Below, piece after piece: positions 1 to 6,900 of a stretch of DNA of 12,027 bases. The number at the start of each line of letters is the position of its first letter. Position 1 is the stretch's first letter. Location of the stretch: NCBI GenBank assembly GCA_964388275.1, contig CAYLZD010000068.1:1-12027 (forward strand), given 5' to 3'. The notes under the pieces were generated by a model. It was not told where the DNA came from, ran no database searches, and saw only the letters and a list, made by a program, of their open reading frames with translations. The DNA is from JARYLZ01 sp964388275. GTDB taxonomy: Bacteria; Bacteroidota; Ignavibacteria; SZUA-365. Position numbers and translations under genes: made by a program.

Positions 1-429
1 GATTCCTTACATGCCTGTTTCGGCCACGATGGGATACGCGGATAGCTGTGCGCCGGCATGGCCGTGACTGTTTCAGGCCGCAAAATACGCAGCTGCTTCA
101 AAAACTCTAGCAACGAATTACATATGACGTGATGCGGCGGGCGTCTTCATTCAAGCGCGCGGACGACGCCCGTCTCCCAAGACAGACCCATCGACGCGAT
201 CTCGAGCGGTTGCAGCCGGATGAAGGCGACATCGCCGGGATGCGGTGGAAGTGCCGTCGGGATGTGAATGTGGATAATTGAACGTGAAAGGGGGAAGTCC
301 AAAGTGGACAGTGAGAGATCCGATGCTCGATTGATGGGATGAAATATGGGGCGGGGACACATCTCGCGGCAGCGGAGGATGCATCCGCATTCCACCGACG
401 GCATCATCATGTGAAGCGCGTGCCGCGAA
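1..429. other. Region without a supported gene
   Basis: I see no RNA gene, repeat array or convincing coding region here. A minus-strand frame opening at three consecutive ATG codons (410-402) runs 87 codons to a stop at 147. Its second half (FPLSRSIIHIHIP, then HPGDVAFIRLQPLEIAS) looks somewhat protein-like. However, the frame has no Shine-Dalgarno sequence, a Cys/Pro-rich first half and no family I recognise. It lies about 20 bases after the stop of the FN3-like remnant, so it could be a further decayed piece of the same locus. I leave it unannotated as a gene. Confidence 0.4.
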
Positions 430-726
430 TCAGTTGAGGCGCACCACGACGGAGTCCGACATTGCCGACACGCCGCCGTCCTTCGCGTGGAGTATGATTT
501 TGTAAATGACGCTGCCGCGGATTCGGGAGACGTCGTCGAGATAGCTCGAGGCGCGCGTGTCGGTTATGTACGCGTGATGTCTCGACGGCGCGCCGTTGAC
601 GGCCCGTGAGTGCGGCAAGCCGCTCAGATATGGATCAATGGTAGGCGCTATCGGAGGGAAAAGCGTGTCAGAGTTGTGACAAATTTGGAGAGCTCCGCGT
701 TCAGAGTGTAAATGTGACTGCCCTCA
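430..726 (-). pseudogene. C-terminal remnant of an FN3/Ig-like secreted protein
   Basis: An open minus-strand frame of about 97 codons follows a TGA just downstream of the glycosyltransferase stop and ends at a TGA at 430-432. Its last 60 residues include ITDTRASSYLDDVSRI, then SVIYKIILHAKDGG and SAMSDSVVVRLN. This is the pattern of the last strands of a fibronectin type III domain: T-D-T, then a turn, Y-K-I-x-x-x-A-K-D, then S-D-S-V-V-V. There is no credible start codon or ribosome binding site (only a TTG at 618) and no upstream domain, so I read it as the 3' end of a decayed gene. A neighbouring frame just upstream (IEGSHIYTLNAELSKFV, about 670-730) also looks coding and may belong to the same gene after a frameshift. 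The FN3 call rests on pattern only. A short hypothetical gene is the alternative. Confidence 0.4.
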
Positions 727-729
727 ATA

Positions 730-2187
730 CTACAATCCCGAAGCAGTACCAAGCAGGAGGTGTTCTCCGTTGCTCAGCAAGGTGTCTGCACTCGTGAGAA
801 TGTGCGTGAATTCAGCGCAGTCATATTGATGCGGTTCTGTTCGATGCAATACGATAAACTTCGGTATGGAGTCCAAGGTCCCAATCGAATTGCAGTTCAG
901 AATCCAGCCTTTGCGATGGAGCAGGTACAACGTCACCGGGTTCCCGTCCCCAACATCAAGAACCATCGCATCCTGCGGGATGATGGACTGCGCCACCTTG
1001 GCAAAGTCTGTAAGGTTTGAATCACGTTCTCCCGCCAGGAGCGATCCATACCGCAGTCCGGAAAGGATGAGTATGGTGATTCCAAAAACAAGCGCTGTCG
1101 TGATCGCGAGGCGACGTGTCTGCGCAAGACCGGAATTCGCCATCGACAGAAGCTTCGCCCAAGCGCGACCCACGACTATGGCAGCTGGCGGAATGAACGG
1201 CAGTTGGTAGTACTCATGCACCTGATTCCCCTTGTTCACGACAAGGATATAGATGAACACTGCGAGCAGCCACCATTCGGCAAGCCATTCACGACGACCG
1301 TTTCTCTTCAGTGACAAACCATAGAAAAACAGCAGCATTGCCGGCCAAGTGAGGTGCCGCTCGGCGATGCTCTTGAAGAAGACATCATTGTAAAACTCAA
1401 ACGTCAGCAGTGAGCTATAGCTGCCCCATTTATCCGTCGAGCCGATCCAGATGCCGAAGGTATTCCCTGTTTCCTGGAAAAGCGTGTGGGCGTGGGAATA
1501 CCAGAGGTACGCCGAGCCCAATACGACGACTACGAAAGCCCAGACGAGACCGTTTCCGAGGATCGCTTTCCAGCTCTTGCTGCGTGACCAAGCGATGTAG
1601 AGCAGCGGAAGCCCAACGTAGAGTGTCGGGATCTTCAGGAGCACCGCAACAGCGATGAGTATGCAGGAGATTGCCCAGTCCATGAGCTTGCGTCGTTCCA
1701 ACCAGCGGTCGAAAAAGAACAATCCCCAAATGATGGACGCGAGCAGCGTCGGCTCAGGCATGAATGCTCTGCCATAGAACAGCGAAAGCGGAATCACCGC
1801 ATAGGTCGTCGCTGCGAAGAGAGCGATTTCGGCCCCATAGAACCTGCGTGACAGACGATAGAGACCGTAGATGCCAAGGATCCAGATAACGATCGAAAGT
1901 GCGCGGGCGTATGCCTCGTCCACTCCGACAACGAAATATATGAGCGATACCGCATACGTGTACAGTTGGAATTCCGTTTCCACGTAATCACCACCACCCC
2001 AGTCTGCACGCGGAAACAAGATGCTTTCGCCGGACTCATGGAAATTTCTCGCCAACGCTGCTGTATCGGACTGCCGCCAGGAATGCCACCCGATGACATT
2101 TGAATCGATATTGATGAACCGGGCAACAACAGAGAGAAGGATGAGGGCCAGGCAGATGGTCTGGATTGATTTTTTCACGATACTCAC
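730..2187 (-). CDS. GT39/ArnT-like membrane glycosyltransferase
   Basis: A 485-residue polytopic inner-membrane protein of the dolichyl-phosphate-mannose mannosyltransferase-like (GT39/ArnT, GT-C fold) group. Family members move a sugar from a polyprenyl-phosphate donor to a lipid, glycan or protein on the outer face of the inner membrane; donor and acceptor cannot be read here. Visible hallmarks are an N-terminal membrane helix (about 8-25), then the first periplasmic loop with GWHSWRQSDTAALARNF, where D41 matches the usual catalytic or metal-binding Asp. ETEFQLYTY follows (E72, the second conserved acid), then GRAFMPEPTLL and, late, a conserved NQVHEYYQLPF segment. Many hydrophobic helices fill residues 80-375, and a short soluble tail ends the protein. 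Length is normal for the family. The start is uncertain: GTG at 2187 and GTG at 2178 are both possible and neither has a good Shine-Dalgarno. A terminator hairpin lies only 16 bases before the first of these. The gene stands alone, with remnants on both sides. Confidence 0.88.
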   Translation of the reverse strand: MSIVKKSIQTICLALILLSVVARFINIDSNVIGWHSWRQSDTAALARNFHESGESILFPRADWGGGDYVETEFQLYTYAVSLIYFVVGVDEAYARALSIVIWILGIYGLYRLSRRFYGAEIALFAATTYAVIPLSLFYGRAFMPEPTLLASIIWGLFFFDRWLERRKLMDWAISCILIAVAVLLKIPTLYVGLPLLYIAWSRSKSWKAILGNGLVWAFVVVVLGSAYLWYSHAHTLFQETGNTFGIWIGSTDKWGSYSSLLTFEFYNDVFFKSIAERHLTWPAMLLFFYGLSLKRNGRREWLAEWWLLAVFIYILVVNKGNQVHEYYQLPFIPPAAIVVGRAWAKLLSMANSGLAQTRRLAITTALVFGITILILSGLRYGSLLAGERDSNLTDFAKVAQSIIPQDAMVLDVGDGNPVTLYLLHRKGWILNCNSIGTLDSIPKFIVLHRTEPHQYDCAEFTHILTSADTLLSNGEHLLLGTASGL

Positions 2188-2202
2188 ATGCTACTTACGG
2201 CA

Positions 2203-2234
2203 GAAAAAAGAGGAAGAGCTGCAACAGCTCTTCC
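2203..2234 (-). terminator. Strong intrinsic terminator (minus strand)
   Basis: GGAAGAGCTG (2212-2221) and CAGCTCTTCC (2225-2234) form a perfect 10-bp stem with a 3-base loop. On the minus strand the stem is followed by TCTTTTTTCTG, a classic U-tract. On the plus strand no T-run follows, so it acts for minus-strand transcription. It lies 119 bases after the stop of the T9SS-tail remnant and would end transcripts from the remnant cluster. It also lies only 16 bases before the first possible start of the glycosyltransferase gene, so it could instead work as a leader attenuator for that gene. Confidence 0.8.
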
Positions 2235-2352
2235 ATCAGGAAATATACGAAAGCATTTGGGTTCTTCAATTTCGCGGTTTCCGCAGTGATCATGGCAAGG
2301 ATTCAGATTCTGCGGCACGGATGTTTGTTGATCCCTATGCTCTGCAGGTACA

Positions 2353-2493
2353 TTATCTCACATGATTCAACATTACCTGCGATACCTGGTCACCGTTCAC
2401 AGTGCGACAGATATACTGGCCGCTCGGGACTTGCTGCTGGTTTTCATCACGGCCGTCCAACTGGAAGTATCGTGTGCCGACATCGCTTCCGCT
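2353..2493 (-). pseudogene. Orphan T9SS type A sorting-domain tail (FlgD-like Ig fold)
   Basis: After a TAG at 2494-2496 the minus strand stays open for 46 codons to TAA at 2353-2355. The translation contains GTRYFQLDGRDENQQQVPSG, then QYICRTVNGDQVSQVMLNHVR at the very end. This is the signature of the last two-thirds of a type IX secretion sorting domain: W/L-D-G-R-D-x-x-G/Q-x-x-V-P-S-G-x-Y, then a strand, then K/N-x-V-x at the C-terminus. In the family this domain ends large secreted proteins and directs them through the outer membrane. Here the passenger protein and the first strands (including any PNP motif) are absent. The tail lies directly in frame behind a RhuM-like remnant with a stop codon between them, so it is a fragment joined by deletion. 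The strong terminator downstream may be the original one of the lost gene. Confidence 0.7.
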
Positions 2494-2496
2494 CTA

Positions 2497-2631
2497 CTCC
2501 AGCCCGTTCTCGATCTTGAAACCGACGGCGATGACGGCCTGGTGGTCATAACTCAGATATTCAGCCGCCGAGGAACGGACAATGGCTGTCTTTTTATTAT
2601 CAGACTTCCGGATTTCTTGTTCATATCCTTT
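2497..2631 (-). pseudogene. RhuM-family gene remnant with internal deletion
   Basis: The frame right after the stop of the pRiA4b-like gene reads on through KKTAIVRSSAAEYL and then SYDHQAVIAVGFKIENG before a TAG at 2494-2496. VRSSAAEYL is the typical N-terminal segment of RhuM-family proteins (virulence-island and prophage-associated, function poorly known). The second piece matches the central segment of the same family (Y-N-L-x-A-I-I-A-V-G-F/Y-K-V-x-N). In intact members these two segments are separated by something like 70-90 residues and followed by a large C-terminal part; both are missing. A possible original start, ATG at 2622-2624 with AAGGAT just upstream (MNKKSGS), is now in another frame, so an early frameshift is also likely. 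The family call is from memory of the motif; the absence of an intact gene is directly visible. Confidence 0.6.
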
Positions 2632-3222
2632 TCATTCAATCGCTCCCCAGTTCTGATACCTGTCCCGAGACCAGCAGAAGTATTTCATCAGTTCCCAGTT
2701 GACCGATTCTTTATCAAAGCGTTCAGTGTCATAGTCACCACCGGACCATTCCATATAGATTTCATGTTCCTCGTGATTCGGGTCTTTCAACACTTTTAAG
2801 AATTCCAAGTAACCGGGTACGCCACCCACATCTTCCGGCGGACAGGCCCGTTCGCCTTCAAGACAGGCCAGTTCCATTCTCAGCCTTGGATTAAAATAGC
2901 GGCTATGCTCAAGAACAAGCTCATGTTCCCAGCTGTCTCCGAAATCATACAGATACCGCAAGGTGCGGCCTTTCTGCTTGATCAGATCTCCGAGGCGGTA
3001 TCTGCCGCATGCCAGCCCGTCTTCCTTCGACTCCGGATATTCAGTGTATCGTTTATTCCCGATGGTAAATTCGTGAAGATGGCTGTCGGTCCAGCCCATG
3101 ACAATCTGGATGACATCGTGCAACCGGTCCAGCGTGATGCTGGCGGGCACTACAAAACGCCGCCAGATAGCCGGTTCAATATCAAGCAGTTGAATTTTCA
3201 GCAGATAAAATCGTTCATTCAT
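2632..3222 (-). CDS. Plasmid pRiA4b ORF-3-like family protein
   Basis: An intact 196-residue soluble protein covering the whole PRiA4_ORF3 domain. It begins with FYLLKIQLLDIEPAIWRRF (the family's I-x-P-x-I-W-R-R motif, about 5-23) and then LDRLHDVIQIVMGWTDSHLH (31-50). LRYLYDFGDSWEHELVLE (88-105) is the family core, ACPPEDVGGVPGYLEFL (126-142) is the conserved proline/glycine loop, and MEWSGGDYDTERFD (157-170) is near the end. The family occurs on plasmids, next to IS elements and in accessory regions; its biochemical role is unknown to me. The ATG has a good ribosome binding site (GAGGAAG, four bases upstream). It overlaps the TGA of the upstream ADP-ribosylglycohydrolase remnant (ATGA), an arrangement typical of translational coupling, so the two were probably once an operon. 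It is the only intact gene in the remnant cluster, and its codon use looks less GC-rich than that of the signalling genes. Confidence 0.9.
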   Translation of the reverse strand: MNERFYLLKIQLLDIEPAIWRRFVVPASITLDRLHDVIQIVMGWTDSHLHEFTIGNKRYTEYPESKEDGLACGRYRLGDLIKQKGRTLRYLYDFGDSWEHELVLEHSRYFNPRLRMELACLEGERACPPEDVGGVPGYLEFLKVLKDPNHEEHEIYMEWSGGDYDTERFDKESVNWELMKYFCWSRDRYQNWGAIE

Positions 3223-3499
3223 CGTTCTTCCTCATACATTAAAAAATTGCCAAGCAATTTTTCAGCCGCTTCCAACACATCGACCGGCCAGAAGCACTCC
3301 GGGCGGGGAGCAGTGCCGTCTCCGAGTCATCAGTCGGTTGATCGGCAATGGTGGTCCCTGTGCCGCCATCAGCCGGTTCCAGCAGGCCATTCGGAAAGTT
3401 GCGTCGGATTTCCTCCGGCGACCGGGACACGACCATGCTGCCGAGAGGGTCTCCGGCGAGTCGGCCGAGGAGGCAGCCCTGGGCATGTTTGACCGCCAT
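3219..3499 (-). pseudogene. ADP-ribosylglycohydrolase with internal deletion and frame change
   Basis: The first part (from ATG 3499) reads AQGCLLGRLAGDPLGSMV, SRSPEEIRRNFPNGLLEPAD, then IADQPTDDSETALL. This is the standard N-terminus of ADP-ribosylglycohydrolase (DraG-type macro-hydrolase) proteins, including the metal-binding T-D-D-S motif. At about 3300-3313 the homologous frame shifts: APRPECFWPVDVLEAAEKLL then leads to a TGA at 3219-3221. That piece resembles the extreme C-terminus of the same family (R-P-x-x-F/Y-W-P-V-D-x-L-E-x-A-E-x-L-L). Nearly all of the catalytic domain, with the second Asp-rich metal site, is missing, so the product cannot be an active hydrolase. Intact enzymes are roughly 300 residues. 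In the family the reaction is removal of ADP-ribose from modified targets. The stop overlaps the ATG of the pRiA4b-like gene. A GGGGGG run about 10 bases before the ATG could be the ribosome binding site. Confidence 0.75.
3242..3262 (-). repeat. AT-rich hairpin inside the remnant
   Basis: AAAAATTGC (3242-3250) and GCAATTTTT (3254-3262) form a perfect 9-bp stem with a 3-base loop. On the minus strand the 3' arm runs on into one more T. It lies inside the last codons of the ADP-ribosylglycohydrolase remnant, 20 bases before the pRiA4b-like ATG. It could act as a weak terminator or leader structure, but it may simply be the codons for KLLGNF. Confidence 0.3.
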
Positions 3500-3618
3500 A
3501 GGACACCCCCCGGTATCTGCAAAAGCTGTTCTCGGATTTCCTTTGACGTCGCTCCAAGATCGACGGTGCCAAATAGTGCATCGGATTCTTGCCACCGGAT
3601 GCTTATTTCTTTAGATCC
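3500..3618 (-). pseudogene. Possible unidentified coding fragment
   Basis: A minus-strand frame reads SKEISIRWQESDALFG, then TVDLGATSKEIREQLLQIPG, and runs into the start of the ADP-ribosylglycohydrolase remnant in a different frame. Its amino-acid composition is balanced and amphipathic, unlike the Arg/Pro-rich shadow frames around it, so it may be the 3' end of another decayed gene. There is no start codon with a ribosome binding site, and a stop (TAA 3628-3630) lies just upstream. I do not recognise a family. Confidence 0.25.
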
Positions 3619-3722
3619 GCCCAGGGGTTACGGTTTAAACCGCCCACTCGTTCCGGTTTCATGCGCCCTCTAAGCCAAGCCGGCCATCGGGGTGAAGCGA
3701 CGAGGGCATAGCAACGTATCAT
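3603..3722 (-). CDS. Short hypothetical ORF with internal 24-bp repeat
   Basis: A 39-residue frame from ATG 3722 to TAA 3603. It is open further upstream for about 22 codons without a start. Its coherent part reads SPRWPAWLRGRMKPERV, then GGLNRNPWADLKK at the end. The last part is written by two imperfect copies of a 23/24-base unit. No Shine-Dalgarno is visible. It could be the tail of a decayed mobile-element gene, a tiny protein, or chance. I do not recognise it with confidence. Confidence 0.25.
   Translation of the reverse strand: MIRCYALVASPRWPAWLRGRMKPERVGGLNRNPWADLKK
3610..3656 (-). repeat. Imperfect 24-bp tandem duplication
   Basis: On the minus strand CCGGAACGAGTGGGCGG plus TTTAAA (3656-3634) is followed directly by CCGTAACCCCTGGGCGG plus ATCTAAA (3633-3610). 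Shared bases include CCG-AAC, TGGGCGG and TAAA. Only two copies exist, with one single-base length difference. Confidence 0.5.
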
Positions 3723-3905
3723 CGTGGACGGATTAATGCAACGAGATTGCACGGATGATGAGATCAGCTGCCTCTCCTGCTCCTCCGCTCAATCCCCGAT
3801 AGACGACCGCATTATCAGTACGCGCATCGTTGAACGCGAGGCGGCGCGGCGCGGTTACAATGCCGCCAATGTGTGGCGCAGCACGACGCCGGGCGCATAT
3901 ACGAA
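3723..3905. other. Intergenic stretch without a supported gene
   Basis: Between the short ORF and the terminator of the secreted-protein gene I see only Arg/Ser-rich shadow frames on both strands. There is no promoter with convincing boxes, no RNA gene and no repeat. Together with 3500-3722 it forms the boundary between the signalling/secretion part and the remnant cluster. Confidence 0.4.
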
Positions 3906-3935
3906 TCCCGGCATCCTTACGGAAGGATGCCGGGA
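3906..3935 (-). terminator. 13-bp hairpin terminator of the secreted-protein gene
   Basis: TCCCGGCATCCTT (3906-3918) and AAGGATGCCGGGA (3923-3935) pair perfectly over 13 bp with a 4-base loop, 26 bases after the TGA of the T9SS protein. The following minus-strand bases (TTCGTATATG) are only modestly T-rich, so this is a strong hairpin with a weak U-tract. It could also protect the 3' end of the transcript. Confidence 0.65.
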
Positions 3936-3961
3936 CTCATTCAGGGAGGAAGCGCGCGGGT

Positions 3962-6900
3962 TCAGCGGACTATCTTCATGGCGCGTGTCTGCCGCACCTG
4001 CCCGGCGGTCAGCGTGTAGTAATACGTGCCGGCCGGCAGCGGAAGCGTGTTGTATACGAATGCATGCTCGCCGAGGCCGAGAGCTTGTCCGTCGACCAGG
4101 CGGGCGATCTCGCGGCCGGCGGCGTCCGCGATCGTCAGTGTCACGCCGTCCATCGGACGGGCGAGAGTGAATTGTATGGTGGCTGAATTGGACGCCGGAT
4201 TCGGATAGCAGGAGGCGAGGAATGCATCGCCCGGCGCCGCGCGGTATTCCACTTCTCCGTCCCCGGCGCGAACGCCGGTCGTGAGCGGGCCCCGGAGCGT
4301 GACTTCGCCGGCCGAGATGGTGTCTCCTCTGTCGTTCACGGTGGAGTAATCCAAAATCACCGACTCCGAGGCGGCTCCGGATACCGTCAGGTATATGGGA
4401 TGCAGCTTCCTGCCCGCTTCAATGCCTTCCGCCTCGCAGCCCTTGCACGGGTCGGTGTATGCGTAATACAATCCGCTCGGCGCGTCGTAGTAACTCCTCA
4501 GCGTCACCTGCGTGGTGTCCGAGGCGGGCCCCACTGCGATGATCGCTGCATTGTTCTTCGGTTTGAGCACTATCTGATGGACCTTTTCCCTGCTGCTGTT
4601 CGCGTTCTCGAAATACACGGCGTAGGTGTGCACCTGCACTGGATGCGTCAGCTCGTCCGTTCCGATCGAATCCCGGGCGGCGCCTGGAGGAAGCGGGACG
4701 CGCGCGAACACCAGGCCGGTCTCCTTTATCGTGTCCTTGGGATTATCGAGAGAAACTATCCTGACCGAGACCGCGTTCTGTATCAACCTCTTGTTTTTCG
4801 GATTGAAGTAGGCGAGACTGAATACGGCGCTGCCGGTCTCCGCCAATTGAAGTCCGGCGAAGGCTTCGCCTCCTGCCACCCTGGCGAAAGTTCCGTCGGA
4901 AAGGTTGTACATGGCCACAATCTGAACATCGGCTTCCGGCTTCACGCTCAACTCCACGACCTTGTACTTATCGAGAGAATCCGACAAAGCCGGGAAGTTG
5001 AAATAGAGCGTGCCGAAGTTGAGGTCCGCCATCTCGATGTAGACGCCGTCATCCGAAGCCGCCGCTGTCTCGACAACGCCGCTTCCGGCGGGCGTCGATT
5101 CCTGTCCGCCGCCCTCCTCCAGCAAACCGATCGGGGCGCCGAGGGGCGTCAGCACTTCGTTGCAGGGATTTCGTCGCGTGCCGAAAATGACGCTCCTGAT
5201 CAATACCACGCTGACGGAATCCCACTTGACCGTGTCGCAGGTGCAGCAATTCTCGTATGTGTACTGGTATTGCAGACAGTAATGCAGCCGTCTCACCGAC
5301 GGCGGCGCGGTGAACGCGAGGTGAAGCATGAAATCGACGCCGGGATTCATGGTTACGGACGGCCATGTCGGATACACCTGCGGCGGGTAATTGCCCCAGA
5401 CGACCTGCGAGGTTCCCGGATGCGACCGAGCGTATACGTCGTGAAGGGCCGCGCCGCTGCTGATGCAGGGATACTCGTACAACGGGCTGGATCCGCTGGG
5501 CATCCAGAGATTCTCGACGCTTTCGGGCAGGTTGAACGGATCGGCGCCCGATGGAACCAGGGGGCCGTTGCATCCCGATGCCTGGTCGATTCGCGCCGAC
5601 ACGGGCAGCGGTGTCGGATTGCTCCCCGTCGTGCCATAGGCGCTGAGAAGCGTTACGGCAAACCTGGTCACGCGCTTCGGAGCGGAATACGCGTTCAGAT
5701 AGAGGTCCGCGCCTCCCGCGCCGCTGCAATTCATCGACGCGCTCGCGTATGTGGTGCAGCCCTTCTGACTGTCGTTGCGGCAGCAGTCGTCACCCTTTCC
5801 GCAGGTGATCAATATGGAATCACGGCACCATATCCTCTGGTTGTTGTCCATGAATTCGAAGTAAAGATAGAACGGCGTGTTGTTCTGCCCCGTGAAACAG
5901 ATGTCGAACGGTTGACTGAGCCCCAGCGGCAATCCGGGAGTATATGTGCCGAGAACCGAGTTCAACGGAAATCCGGCCGTCGGGAAACCGCTCCACGGAC
6001 TCGCCGCCGTGATGCCGGCTATTCTAACCGGCAGGAAGGTGTACATGCGCACCTTCCTTATCAGCAGCGCGTGCCATTGATTGTCGATCGCAAGGGTCGA
6101 GCAGCAGTTCGCCGGATCGGTGGATACCGGGACTATGTCGATCTGATCGCAGGGAGGATCGCATTCCGCTGTATAAGTCCCCGTGCAGACCGTGTTGCCG
6201 GCGGCATCCAGAGTGGACCACGTTATGGTAAAGGGTCCGAAAACGGAAGTTCGGTCTATACAGAAATCAAGCAACTCGAGCATCTGGTTTATCGGCACCG
6301 GATCGCCGCCGAAGGTCAGCGTGTTGGCGCCGCCGCCTCCGAGAACCGTCCAGTGGTATGTGGATTGCGCCGTGCCTTCCACCGCCGCGTTCGTAGCGAA
6401 ATGCGCCGAGGCGGGCGACAGAACCAATTTGACCTTTGTGACCGGGATTCCCGCCGGATTCTGGTTCTTGATCTTCGCGGACCAGCAGCATCCGGTATTG
6501 ATCACGTACGAGGTGTCGGGGTATCCGCCCGGCGGCGGCAGAAACTCCATCTCGCCGCAAATGCAGTCGTCGTTTTTGATGCAGAGGTTGTCGTAGGCCA
6601 CCTTCTCTTCGGGCCTGGGCGCCCCCCACTCTATGGGGAGCAAAATCTTGACGACATTCGAGAATATGCTCTGCCATGCCGCGCCGGCCCCCGCCGAACC
6701 GGAGACAATCTCGTTCCCGTTGGAATCCCAGACACGCCACTGCCCGAACGCGCTGGAGGGAAACACATCGCCGTTGCAGTTGGTGACCGGCGCTTTCACG
6801 GTTGTCCAAGGACCGCCTTCGACTACCGAGAAATTGGGGTACCATCCCGCGCGTTCGGAACCATGGCTTCCGTAAAAAATAATATACGGCACCATGTTCG

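Noticed and set aside
2195..2293. A 32-codon minus-strand frame (ATG 2293 to TAA 2195) ending in a Leu/Phe-rich tail.
   Set aside because: Its hydrophobic end is written by the terminator stem and its T-run, so the frame is most likely a by-product of that hairpin. No ribosome binding site is visible.
2021..2799. Several plus-strand frames across 2021-2799.
   Set aside because: They overlap the glycosyltransferase start, the terminator and the pRiA4b-like gene and show no domain. The minus strand explains the same bases with recognisable motifs.
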